Both the position numbers and the translations under genes were made by a program. A stretch of 45,733 nt of DNA, taken from the NCBI GenBank assembly GCA_029259055.1, contig JAPDJP010000028.1, positions 1 through 45,733 of the forward strand, in the 5' to 3' direction. The stretch is from Thermoplasmatota archaeon. GTDB lineage: Archaea > Thermoplasmatota > E2 > UBA202 > JdFR-43. Below, piece by piece: positions 1-7,085 of the stretch; the first letter of the stretch is position 1; each line of letters starts with the position of its first letter. Below the pieces are notes generated by a model, which worked only from the letters and a program-made list of their open reading frames with translations, searched no databases and was not told the DNA's origin.

Positions 1-1
1 A

Positions 2-269
2 AGCATTGATTTATTTGAGAAGAAAAGACTAATTATTGAAGGAAGAAAGGTAAAAATCTTGCCAGGAGATTCATGGCTCCCCAAATATAGTTATCCTGAT
101 GTTCTTTATTCATATGGCTATTGATGAAAGTTATTGTGATGCACGCTATAATTATTGGGGAACTATATTTGGTCCACTAACCTTTGGCTTGCTTGGAGAC
201 GGAATTGCATGGGTAGGAGATGCTAACATAAAATTTTTCCCATGGAGCATCTTTAAAAACCAATGGTAG
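2..269 (+). pseudogene. C-terminal remnant of a beta-helix-type surface protein, frame broken
   Basis: Two overlapping open frames together look like the end of one protein. The first (2..124) is open from the window edge and ends in the residues DVLYSYGY. The second, one frame over (readable from about 54, first ATG at 114, stop at 267-269), contains CDARYNYWG followed by FGP. An aromatic NYWG next to a GP is typical of the last turn of right-handed beta-helix (NosD/PbH1) surface proteins. A shift somewhere around 90-125 would join the frames. A genuine frameshift, a sequencing error or two unrelated small frames are all possible. The large surface protein at 39286 carries a similar GGNYWDDF motif, so this would be a second family member. 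Function cannot be stated beyond a likely exported surface protein. Confidence 0.45.
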
Positions 270-433
270 CGTAAATTTTTTCTTTTTCTTTCTTATTTTT
301 AATACCCGTTGGAATAAATGAAAAGAATAAGGGTAATAACGCTGATCGCTCTTGCTCCATGATGGAGAACTGCTGGTAACAAAGGTTTAACAAATGCAAT
401 TTGGGGCTAAAAATTATTGTAAATAGCGAAGGA

Positions 434-471
434 TTTAAATTCTCCTAATGCATATGGAATAAGGAGGCGAT
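434..471 (+). promoter_or_regulatory. TATA box and strong Shine-Dalgarno for the 69-aa protein gene
   Basis: A TTTAAAT element at 434-440 is followed about 25 nt later by a purine-rich stretch with GGAGGCGA at 463-470. The ATG is at 475. The SD is nearly the full anti-SD complement, so this gene is translated from a short leader rather than leaderless. Confidence 0.55.
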
Positions 472-474
472 AAA

Positions 475-684
475 ATGGCATATGAATATAAAAGCAAAAA
501 AAGTGGAAAAAAATATACCTTATATACAAGAGATGTAAAACTTAAGGGAGGAAAAATACAAACAATATATTTCTTTAGCGCAAGGAAGCCAAAAAGTGGT
601 AAGCCATGCGACTTACCAAAGGGCTATGAAGTAGTAGAGAATCCAAGGACTGGACTACCATTCCTGAGAAAGAAGAGAAAATAA
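475..684 (+). CDS. Small basic conserved protein, function unknown
   Basis: This is a 69-residue, lysine-rich soluble protein starting MAYEYKSKKSGKKY and ending in a basic tail. It has no transmembrane segment, no cysteine pair and no recognisable catalytic motif. The middle holds an alternating hydrophobic stretch (IQTIYFF) and the C-terminal part has the pattern LPKGYEVVENPRTGLPFLRKK. Short proteins of this pattern occur in archaea and small-genome bacteria as uncharacterised conserved proteins; I recognise the pattern but know of no function. The start is fixed by a very good SD. It is monocistronic and converges with the UPF0147 gene across a short T-rich gap. A nucleic-acid or ribosome-associated role is only a guess from the charge. 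Confidence 0.8.
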   Translation: MAYEYKSKKSGKKYTLYTRDVKLKGGKIQTIYFFSARKPKSGKPCDLPKGYEVVENPRTGLPFLRKKRK

Positions 685-705
685 TCTCTTCCCTTTTTTA
701 TTCTT
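685..705 (+). terminator. T-rich transcription end of the 69-aa gene
   Basis: Immediately after the stop codon the plus strand reads a pyrimidine tract with a run of six T and further T blocks. Archaeal RNA polymerase terminates on such tracts without needing a hairpin. It sits in the convergent gap to UPF0147. Confidence 0.5.
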
Positions 706-966
706 TTATTCTCCAGCTGTTAGGCTTTCTAAAGCACTCATTATATTCCATATCGATGTCCTACCATGTGTAGGTATATTTGGGTCGCTTAACAACTCAT
801 CCAATACAGATATTGCAGATGCAACTTTCACATCTAACGATTCTCCCTCTTTTAGCAATATTTCTTTTGCTTCTCTTGCTCCTCTCCTAATATTTCTAGG
901 AACAGATATATCTTCAGATAATTCCTCCAACATTTTGCAAACTTTTCTTAAGCCTTCTTCTTTCAT
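706..966 (-). CDS. UPF0147 family protein
   Basis: This is an 86-residue helical protein matching the archaeal UPF0147 family, including the segments SVPRNIRRGAREAKEIL and DPNIPTHGRTSIWNIMSALE. The length is the usual one for the family. The molecular function is not established. It is a single gene on the minus strand, divergent from pcm and convergent with the 69-aa gene. A GGGTGA purine stretch precedes the ATG at 966, so an SD-led start is likely. No unusual features are seen. Confidence 0.9.
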   Translation of the reverse strand: MKEEGLRKVCKMLEELSEDISVPRNIRRGAREAKEILLKEGESLDVKVASAISVLDELLSDPNIPTHGRTSIWNIMSALESLTAGE

Positions 967-1041
967 TTTCTCACCCTAAAAAACTTGTTATGTAATACAA
1001 CGCAAATAAAAAAATTTTTCTCAACGACAAACATTATAAAT

Positions 1042-1689
1042 GTGGATTTAGAGGCAAAAAAAGAAAAATTAATCAAAAGGCTGATTAAATATGGTTATCT
1101 TAAAAGCAGGGAAGTTATAGATGCAATGAGAGAAATTCCTAGGGAAGTCTTTATTCCAAAGAGTCAGCAAAAGTATGCATATGATGATATTCCTTTAGAA
1201 ATTGGATATGGCCAAACAATATCTGCTCCCCATATGGTAGCCATAATGCTTGAAGCACTAAAGCTAAAAGAAAATAGCAAAGTTTTAGAAATTGGAACAG
1301 GCACAGGCTATCATGCTGCTCTTGTCGCGAAAATCGCCAATAAAGGAAAGGTATATACAATAGAGAGAATAGAAGAACTTGCTAAAAAAGCGGAAGAAAA
1401 TTTTAAAAAACTCGGTATAAAAAATGTTAAAGTAATTGTTGGCGACGGCTCCCTAGGATTGCCTACATATGCTCCTTATACCCATATATATGCGACATGT
1501 TCTGCGCCTTCCATTCCAACAGAACTTGTTGAACAGCTTGATAAAAAAGGAAGATTGCTTATTCCTGTTGGAAGAATTTATGGTGAGTTGTGGCTTGTGG
1601 AAAAGAATGAGGAAATAAAAAAGAAAAACTTGGGGGGATGCGCCTTTGTTCCGATGATTGGAAAAGGAGGATATGATGAAAAAGATTAG
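1042..1689 (+). CDS. pcm: Protein-L-isoaspartate O-methyltransferase
   Basis: This enzyme uses S-adenosylmethionine to methylate isoaspartyl residues in damaged proteins and so starts their repair; it is common in thermophiles. The family signature GYGQTISAPHMVA is followed by the SAM-binding motif VLEIGTGTGYHAAL, and the C-terminal half has LPTYAPYTHIYATCSAP. A methionine-led frame begins at 985. However, its first 19 residues are low-complexity and lie in the divergent promoter area, and family similarity begins at the GTG at 1042. That GTG lies about 25 nt after an AT-rich TATA-like stretch near 1011-1020, so I prefer it as a leaderless start; the ATG at 985 is the alternative. The 3' end overlaps the next gene's SD and start, indicating coupled translation with the radical SAM gene. 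Confidence 0.9.
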   Translation: MDLEAKKEKLIKRLIKYGYLKSREVIDAMREIPREVFIPKSQQKYAYDDIPLEIGYGQTISAPHMVAIMLEALKLKENSKVLEIGTGTGYHAALVAKIANKGKVYTIERIEELAKKAEENFKKLGIKNVKVIVGDGSLGLPTYAPYTHIYATCSAPSIPTELVEQLDKKGRLLIPVGRIYGELWLVEKNEEIKKKNLGGCAFVPMIGKGGYDEKD

Positions 1690-2575
1690 AGTTTCGATTG
1701 CCACCGCTTCCATATTAGGATTGAAAAATTATAGAACAGATGTTGCGCCTTCCACCCTCTATTTTCTTTTGCCGGGAGAATGTAAAGGAAACTGTTATTA
1801 TTGCGAGCATAAAAAAGGTTATTTGGCTAGGGTAAGATGGCCTGAATTTGATTTCAAAGAGGTAAAGGAAAAAGTTAAAAAATTAGACGCAAAAATAAAA
1901 AGAATATGCATACAAAGTATATATGGGGAAGATAGCATAAAAAATATTGTTGAAATTGTAAAGGAATTCGATGTCAATTGTTCTTTCTCCACAGCTATAA
2001 ATGCTATAAGTCTGGAAGAAATGAAAATTTTAAAAGAAAACGGTATCGAGAGGGTTGGAATTGGATTGGATTGTTTTACAGAGGAATTATTTAATAAATG
2101 GAAAAAAGGAATACCTTCATGGAACGAATATATGACAGCTTTAAAAAATGCAAAAAGATTGTTCGGTTTTGTTACTTGCCATTTAATAGCTGGATTAGGA
2201 GAAAATGACTATGAAGCTATACAGCTAATGAAAAAATTGAGCGGTAAAGGAATTGATCTAGCATTATTTGCATATTCAAAAGGTAAAGAAACTGTAGTCG
2301 AATTACCTCGTTATAGAGTTTTGCAATTAGCTAGATATTTTATTAAGGAGGGAAAGTTTTATTTTGAAAATGGGAAACTTGTTGAAATGCAATTGCCATA
2401 TTTCGATAAAAAAGCATTTTTAACGGCTGGTTGCCCATTCTGTAACAGACCATTTTACAATGAGAGAATTACAAAAATTTATAACTATCCTTATGAATTA
2501 GATGATAAAGAAGCTTTAAAAGCTTTAAAGGAGGCGGAAAAATATGCAAGAATATATTTTACTTCTCAGCAGTAA
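1676..2575 (+). CDS. Radical SAM protein, LipS/biotin-synthase-like
   Basis: This is a 299-residue radical SAM enzyme. The [4Fe-4S] motif is CX3CX2C at C36, C40 and C43, close to the N terminus. Near the C terminus there is an extra cysteine pair in GCPFCNRPFYNE, consistent with an auxiliary cluster. The LARVRWPEF stretch after the cluster and the CxxCNRP tail resemble the archaeal LipS1/LipS2 lipoyl-synthase pair rather than classical LipA or BioB. This assignment comes from pattern memory and is uncertain. A start 18 nt further upstream is possible, but an AGGAGG at 1665-1670 points to the ATG at 1676. The gene overlaps pcm at its start and trmI at its end, so the three form one operon. No lipoylated-protein genes are nearby. 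Confidence 0.75.
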   Translation: MKKIRVSIATASILGLKNYRTDVAPSTLYFLLPGECKGNCYYCEHKKGYLARVRWPEFDFKEVKEKVKKLDAKIKRICIQSIYGEDSIKNIVEIVKEFDVNCSFSTAINAISLEEMKILKENGIERVGIGLDCFTEELFNKWKKGIPSWNEYMTALKNAKRLFGFVTCHLIAGLGENDYEAIQLMKKLSGKGIDLALFAYSKGKETVVELPRYRVLQLARYFIKEGKFYFENGKLVEMQLPYFDKKAFLTAGCPFCNRPFYNERITKIYNYPYELDDKEALKALKEAEKYARIYFTSQQ

Positions 2576-3272
2576 GAACAGCCTGCTCGTTAAAAAGGGA
2601 AAAGTTATTAACACAACTTTTGGAAAAATTGATACAAGAAATATAGAAATAGGAGATATTGTTGAAACAAAAAAAGAAATATTTGTTGCTGTCAAGCCAA
2701 CGATAACGGATTTAATAAAAAAATGCAGGAGGGGGGCGCAAGTAGTTTTGCCAAAAGATGCCTGCCAAATTGCCGCAATAACTGGCATGAGATACGGATG
2801 GCGTTGCCTAGATGCTGGCTCAGGCTCAGGCTTCTTGGCAATATTTTTGGGGAATATTGTAGGGGGGAAGGGAAGGGTTTATACATATGAGAAAAGGAAA
2901 GAATTTTATGAAATAGCAAAGAAAAATATAGAAATGTGTGGGTTGGAGAAAGTAGTTAAAATAAGGAATGAAGATGTTTTGAAGGCTAGGGAAAGAAACT
3001 TGGATTTGATAACTCTTGATTTGAAAAATGCTCATATGCTTGTTGAAATGGCTAAGAAAAAATTAAAAACAGGAGGATGGCTTGTTGTATACTCCCCACA
3101 TATTGAGGAGCAAATTAGGGTAAGGGAAGAAATGGAAAAACATGGATTTTATATATATGCGACAATAGAAAATATACAGAGGAGATGGAAAAGTCTATTT
3201 GGTTATACTCATCCAGAGCCGAGCGGAATTTTACATACTGGTTTTATGACATTTGGAAGGAAGACTTTATAA
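2544..3272 (+). CDS. trmI: tRNA (adenine-N1)-methyltransferase TrmI
   Basis: This SAM-dependent enzyme makes m1A in the T-loop of tRNA (positions 57/58 in Archaea). It has the short N-terminal beta domain (residues 1-55), then the Rossmann motif LDAGSGSGFLAIFLG at 89-103, an acidic residue after the second strand (VYTYEKR) and the C-terminal ENIQRRW segment typical of the family. The 242-residue length fits archaeal TrmI. The start lies 32 nt inside the preceding radical SAM gene, next to a GGAGGCGG stretch at 2530-2537. The gene ends three bases before the convergent secreted-protein gene. Confidence 0.93.
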   Translation: MQEYILLLSSKNSLLVKKGKVINTTFGKIDTRNIEIGDIVETKKEIFVAVKPTITDLIKKCRRGAQVVLPKDACQIAAITGMRYGWRCLDAGSGSGFLAIFLGNIVGGKGRVYTYEKRKEFYEIAKKNIEMCGLEKVVKIRNEDVLKARERNLDLITLDLKNAHMLVEMAKKKLKTGGWLVVYSPHIEEQIRVREEMEKHGFYIYATIENIQRRWKSLFGYTHPEPSGILHTGFMTFGRKTL

Positions 3273-3275
3273 TTG

Positions 3276-3809
3276 TTATAGGAACTTATCCCATCCAACC
3301 ATAATCCATGCACTTCCTATGAATATGTGCATATCTGGCTTTAATTTATATGGAATTTTTATATGCAATCCAAAAAATCCAAGCATCATGCCAAATTGAT
3401 TTCTTAACATTAATCCATAATCTCCCAAGCTTTTACCTTTCCATATATAGTTTGCTCCAAATTTTACAAAAGTAAATCCTTCCTCGTAATTGAAAAAGAC
3501 CGGTCTTAGGAATAATCTGAAAAATGTTCTGTCTCTATGCAATGGAATATAAACCTTTCCCCTTCCATAGCTAATGAGGAGCGTTGGTGCTATAAAATCA
3601 AATTTTAATCCAAGCTTTGTTACATTCCCTTTTAATAAATCTTCTTGGATTTTTTCTGCTTCTTCATATGTAACTTCCTTTTCCATTATTTTGTTCCCAA
3701 AAGCATCAAAAACTTCTATTTTTGTTGCTGTCAAAGAAGTATTAAAGTTTGCTGGGGTTGCAATCGGCAAAAACAACACCAAAACAAAGAGTGCTACCAA
3801 TTTTTTCAT
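3276..3809 (-). CDS. Secreted protein of unknown function
   Basis: This 177-residue protein has a clear N-terminal signal peptide (MKK, then a hydrophobic stretch to about residue 20). The mature part is mixed beta-rich sequence with no cysteines, no metal motif and no recognisable domain. Hydrophobic stretches in the last third (FGMMLGFFGLHI, IFIGSAWIMVGW) could be membrane-associated but are short. I do not recognise the family. It follows ychF on the same strand after a 31-nt gap. That gap contains a strong palindromic TATA region, so it probably has its own promoter. Confidence 0.7.
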   Translation of the reverse strand: MKKLVALFVLVLFLPIATPANFNTSLTATKIEVFDAFGNKIMEKEVTYEEAEKIQEDLLKGNVTKLGLKFDFIAPTLLISYGRGKVYIPLHRDRTFFRLFLRPVFFNYEEGFTFVKFGANYIWKGKSLGDYGLMLRNQFGMMLGFFGLHIKIPYKLKPDMHIFIGSAWIMVGWDKFL

Positions 3810-3813
3810 GATA

Positions 3814-3838
3814 GTTTATAAATTTTCTATTTATAAAC
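3814..3838 (-). promoter_or_regulatory. 9-7-9 inverted repeat containing the TATA box of the secreted-protein gene
   Basis: The plus strand has GTTTATAAA at 3814-3822 and its exact reverse complement TTTATAAAC at 3830-3838, with a 7-nt AT spacer. Read on the minus strand, the distal arm is centred 25 nt before the ATG at 3809 and is the likely TATA box. The proximal arm abuts the start codon. The same 9-7-9 geometry occurs upstream of the pilin gene at 36248. Confidence 0.5.
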
Positions 3839-3840
3839 TT

Positions 3841-5019
3841 TTATCTTGCAATTATATGAATTATATCCCCATTTTTTAACTCATGGTCAGCTCCAACAAT
3901 TTTCTTCGTTCTCACATCAACAGCCTTTATAAATCCCTCTCCTAAATCAGTATGAACTTTATAAGCCAAATCTATGACTGTTGAGCCTTTGGGCAATAAA
4001 AAAACATCTGGTAATACATTTCCATCCTTATCGCATAACTTATGCTCATCTTCTACAGGATAAACAGCTATTAATTTTAGCAAATCAAAAACAGCTTTGT
4101 CTATGCATTTTTGCACACCTGTAGAACCAAATCTTTCAAAAACATGCTTATTTATGTATTCCAATCCTTTTTTCTGCCTTTCATCTAATTCCTTTAAAAT
4201 TTTAAAGTTATTATCTCCTGGCTTATAATCAATATATCCATTTTCTACCGCCTTTATTAATGCATATTCCGCCATTGCAGAAGTTGGTATTGCATATTCT
4301 CCCTCAAACTTTTTCACCATTTCTATTGGTGCTTTATCCGCTTTATTCAATGCTATTAAAATCGGCTTCGCCTCCTTTCTAACAAAACTTGCAAATTTTA
4401 ATAGCTCGTTTTCTTTCCATAAGGTTGGATCTTCTGGCAGGCTCGCCTTTTTTATGGCTAATTTTATTTCCTCTTCCTTTATTCCCAGACCAGCAAGTTT
4501 CTCTGCAAGCATTTTCTCTATTTTCTTGCCTTCCAATTTACATTTTGTTGCAAGCCTCCTCCAATCTCTTTCTAATAGCCCTTTAATCCAATAATCAATT
4601 TCTTCCTCCAAAAATTTTATATCATTTGCTGGGTCATGTTGCCCAATTCCACAAGCCCTCCCTTCTTCATCTGTTGAACCAGAAACATCTACAATGTGAA
4701 TAAGGCAGGAAGCCTGTCTCAAATCATCTAAAAATTTATTTCCAAGTCCTCTTCCCTCATGAGCTTTTGGGACCAATCCAGCAACATCTATTGCTTCAAT
4801 TGGCACGTATCTTATGCCATCTAAGCATCTAGAATTTTTTGGATTACATTCCAGACCAAATTCTTTGCAAGGACATTTTGTTCTAGCATACATTACTCCT
4901 TTATTTGCATCAATAGTAGTAAATGGGTAATCCGCCACTTCAGCATGCGCATTTGTGGCAGCGTTAAAAAAAGTTGTTTTCCCTACATTTGGCTTACCAA
5001 CTATACCTATTTGGACCAT
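3841..5019 (-). CDS. ychF: Archaeal YchF/Obg-related GTPase
   Basis: This 392-residue P-loop NTPase of the Obg family acts in translation and ribosome-linked processes. The Walker A motif is GKPNVGKTT at residues 8-16. The switch region is YPFTTIDANKGV, Walker B is DVAGLV, and a coiled-coil insertion follows. The C-terminal third (from about residue 300) is the TGS domain. The G4 motif reads NKAD near residue 224, so GTP recognition looks canonical, unlike bacterial/eukaryotic YchF/OLA1, which prefer ATP. A cysteine-rich insert (CPCKEFGLECNPKNSRC) is present, as in other archaeal members. It is the last gene of the winged-helix / 92-aa / ychF series, with a 4-nt gap to the 92-aa gene. Confidence 0.93.
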   Translation of the reverse strand: MVQIGIVGKPNVGKTTFFNAATNAHAEVADYPFTTIDANKGVMYARTKCPCKEFGLECNPKNSRCLDGIRYVPIEAIDVAGLVPKAHEGRGLGNKFLDDLRQASCLIHIVDVSGSTDEEGRACGIGQHDPANDIKFLEEEIDYWIKGLLERDWRRLATKCKLEGKKIEKMLAEKLAGLGIKEEEIKLAIKKASLPEDPTLWKENELLKFASFVRKEAKPILIALNKADKAPIEMVKKFEGEYAIPTSAMAEYALIKAVENGYIDYKPGDNNFKILKELDERQKKGLEYINKHVFERFGSTGVQKCIDKAVFDLLKLIAVYPVEDEHKLCDKDGNVLPDVFLLPKGSTVIDLAYKVHTDLGEGFIKAVDVRTKKIVGADHELKNGDIIHIIAR

Positions 5020-5023
5020 TTTA

Positions 5024-5302
5024 TCAGCTAAAATAATGTGTTGCTTCTTCTTTCTTTTTCTTTTTTGGCTTCTTTTCTTCTATTATATCTATTGCAAGAA
5101 TCATGCTTATTGGTATTATTCTTATCAACCCTTCTTTTGGACCATGAGAAGAATCCATTTTAATGCAGATTCCTCCTTCATCTTTTGAAAGATATGAATA
5201 TCCAACAAAAGTTCCACTTGTTTGCATAATTTCCTTTTCCGAACCTACTGAATAAATAACGTATTTAGAGCCTGGAATCAATTCAATTTCTTTTTCCTTC
5301 AT
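5024..5302 (-). CDS. Conserved 92-aa beta-barrel-like protein, function unknown
   Basis: This small soluble protein has a predicted beta-rich body (residues 5-72) and a very basic, low-complexity tail (EEKKPKKKKKEE). The pattern of short strands around glycines (GTFVGYSYL, GGICIKMD, GLIRIIPISMILAIDII) is reminiscent of a small Sm-like or SH3-like barrel, but that is only a fold guess. It overlaps the upstream winged-helix gene by 4 nt and sits 4 nt from ychF, so all three should be co-translated. A role in translation or RNA binding is plausible from context only. Confidence 0.75.
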   Translation of the reverse strand: MKEKEIELIPGSKYVIYSVGSEKEIMQTSGTFVGYSYLSKDEGGICIKMDSSHGPKEGLIRIIPISMILAIDIIEEKKPKKKKKEEATHYFS

Positions 5303-5739
5303 TTTAATCCCTCAATATATCTCTTTTCAACCAACTTTTGTAAATGTCTTACGGTCTCTCCATAATTTTCCATTGCTACTTTTACATGAGCTTCTACGAA
5401 ATTCCAAGCTTTTGCTAGATTACCATATTTAAGTCTGTATGTCTTTTTAATATTTTTGGCTTCCCCTTCCTTCCCTTCTTCAAGAATATCCATTGATTTT
5501 AGTTTGTTAAGGTGCCTATAAACTGTTGCTTTTGTAGCGTTTAAATTAACCATTAATTCTTCTATTGTCCATTGCTTATTTGGATATAATAAAAAGTTTT
5601 CAAACAATTTATACGCTATAGAATTTTCATCAGCATTTTCAGGCAGATATCCAATCATTTTTAAAAAATTTATAGCTACTTTTTTGTAATCGTTTTCTCC
5701 AGTTAAAGGACTACTTTTAACAACCACTATTCTAAACAT
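5299..5739 (-). CDS. Winged helix-turn-helix transcriptional regulator
   Basis: This 146-residue protein has a central winged HTH: WTIEELMVNLNATKATVYRHLNKLKSMDIL, followed by a wing ending in YRLKYGN. The C-terminal 45 residues are helical and probably dimerise. The N-terminal 40 residues show no known ligand-binding domain. The start at 5739 lies about 25 nt from an AATATAAAAA element, so it is probably leaderless. It heads the operon with the 92-aa protein and ychF. The target is unknown; autoregulation of this operon is a natural guess. Confidence 0.8.
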   Translation of the reverse strand: MFRIVVVKSSPLTGENDYKKVAINFLKMIGYLPENADENSIAYKLFENFLLYPNKQWTIEELMVNLNATKATVYRHLNKLKSMDILEEGKEGEAKNIKKTYRLKYGNLAKAWNFVEAHVKVAMENYGETVRHLQKLVEKRYIEGLK

Positions 5740-5790
5740 AGTTCATATAGAAGCATTTTTTATATTATTTCCTATTATTTTTTATTTTAT

Positions 5791-6408
5791 CTATTCTTCT
5801 CCCGCCCATAATAAAGCGTCGATAAGAACCGCTATTATACCCGTTAAAAAAATCATATCTAAAATAGAAGCACCTCCAATGCTTGCTACAGTTAATTCCT
5901 TAACTTTAATACTTAAAAGCTCCTTTAAATGCAATAAATCCGCCCCCACAAGTACGCCAATAGTGCCTGTTGAATATGCTATGGATGCCGCTTTCTTTTT
6001 ACTTTTTATTGCAACAGCAACTGAATATAAACTTGCTATAAATGGAGGAATGAGCCAGTAAGGAAAAGTAGCAGATACCCCTTTTTCAGTTACATATGTT
6101 ACTTCATAAGCAAAATATGCAACAATGATTATGCCCAGAATACTTCTCATAACAACTTTTCTGGAGAGAATTAAATATATACTTATTATGAGAGGAAGTA
6201 AAGCCCCTCCTAAATTTATCGCAATTATCCATCCATTGTGTATAAATAATGGAATATCAACCAATCCAAATATTATGCAACCAAAAACAATTAGAATTGC
6301 CTCCCATTTATCAAAACCAACCTCTTCAAATGCCATCGTCAATATTATATAAATGATGTAGAAAAGAAGAGCAAAAATTAGCAAAGCGATTAAACGAACC
6401 ATGTTCAT
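5791..6408 (-). CDS. DUF1614 family integral membrane protein
   Basis: This 205-residue protein has about six hydrophobic segments. It matches the DUF1614 pattern: INLGGALLPLIISIYL in the first half, then STGTIGVLVGADLLHL and a C-terminal SIGGASILDMIFLTGIIAVLI. Function is unknown for the family. It starts 3 nt after the HAD phosphatase gene ends and is on the same strand, so it is co-transcribed with it. A start at the second methionine (6402) is equally possible. Confidence 0.85.
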   Translation of the reverse strand: MNMVRLIALLIFALLFYIIYIILTMAFEEVGFDKWEAILIVFGCIIFGLVDIPLFIHNGWIIAINLGGALLPLIISIYLILSRKVVMRSILGIIIVAYFAYEVTYVTEKGVSATFPYWLIPPFIASLYSVAVAIKSKKKAASIAYSTGTIGVLVGADLLHLKELLSIKVKELTVASIGGASILDMIFLTGIIAVLIDALLWAGEE

Positions 6409-6411
6409 TTA

Positions 6412-7038
6412 TTAAAAATTAAATATATATTTACCTATTTTAATCAATTCTTTTAAATCTCTTTTCTTTACAGAAAAATCGGCGTATCTTTCCAAAATTT
6501 CGTCAGAATTAAAGGCAATTTTATATTTTGCTAATTTGAACACACATAAATCATACTTTGTATCCCCTACAACTATAACCTCATCTTTTTTAATCCCAAG
6601 TTTTTCCATTAAATTTTTTAAGACAATTTTTTTATTTTTAGGCGGAACCCTCAATATCCCTCTTATTGGTATATCTTCTTTAAATTCTATTCCATTTGCG
6701 AATATATAATCAATACCAAATTTTGCTATTCTTTTTGCAAGTATATCAATACCTCCAGAGATAATCGCTGTTTCCCCCCTTTCTTTAAAAAATTTTATGC
6801 ATTCTTTACTACCGGGGGTTAATTTAACTTCATTTAAAACTTTTAATATATCTTTTCTTTTTAATCCTTTCAATCTCCATCTCTCTATATCTTTATCTAT
6901 AAATTCTTGGTCATTAATTTTTCCTTTCTTATATAATTCTATCAAATCTCTATTATCTATACCATAAGCATTATGAATGAGCTTCCATGAACTTCTTTCC
7001 TTTATAAATACGCCATCCATGTCAAATACTATTAGCAT
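6412..7038 (-). CDS. HAD-superfamily phosphatase, SerB-like
   Basis: This is a 208-residue haloacid-dehalogenase hydrolase. Motif I is DMDGV with nucleophile D6 and D8. Motif II is IISGG, with Ser about 85 residues later. Motif III/IV includes K in KNKK and VVGDTKYD. The cap between motifs I and II is helical, as in phosphoserine phosphatases and related small-molecule phosphatases. The substrate cannot be read from the sequence. It is divergent from the NTPase gene through a 47-nt gap with one symmetrical TATA box, and is followed at once by DUF1614. Confidence 0.88.
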   Translation of the reverse strand: MLIVFDMDGVFIKERSSWKLIHNAYGIDNRDLIELYKKGKINDQEFIDKDIERWRLKGLKRKDILKVLNEVKLTPGSKECIKFFKERGETAIISGGIDILAKRIAKFGIDYIFANGIEFKEDIPIRGILRVPPKNKKIVLKNLMEKLGIKKDEVIVVGDTKYDLCVFKLAKYKIAFNSDEILERYADFSVKKRDLKELIKIGKYIFNF

Positions 7039-7055
7039 CTAAAATGCATATATTT

Positions 7056-7067
7056 TTTAAATTTAAA
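7056..7067. promoter_or_regulatory. Palindromic TATA box shared by two divergent genes
   Basis: TTTAAATTTAAA is a perfect 12-bp palindrome centred at 7061.5, inside a larger 9-bp inverted repeat (7048-7056 / 7065-7073). The HAD start codon (7038) is 23.5 nt away on one side and the NTPase ATG (7086) is 24.5 nt away on the other. This is the spacing expected for two leaderless transcripts from one TATA element. Confidence 0.6.
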
Positions 7068-7085
7068 ATATATTCATAGTTGAAA

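Noticed and set aside
318-400. Possible C/D-box sRNA or tiny signal-peptide ORF before the 69-aa gene
   Set aside because: There is an ATGATGG and a CTGA, but the order and spacing are wrong for boxes C and D, and the ORF is only 14 codons.
985-1041. N-terminal extension of Pcm
   Set aside because: Low-complexity residues without family similarity, lying in the divergent promoter area; the GTG at 1042 fits the conserved start better. Kept only as an alternative.
1151-1360. Antisense open frame inside pcm, and the many similar reverse-frame ORFs inside ileS, surface-protein and polX genes
   Set aside because: They lie entirely opposite clear genes, lack start signals and have no recognisable protein pattern.
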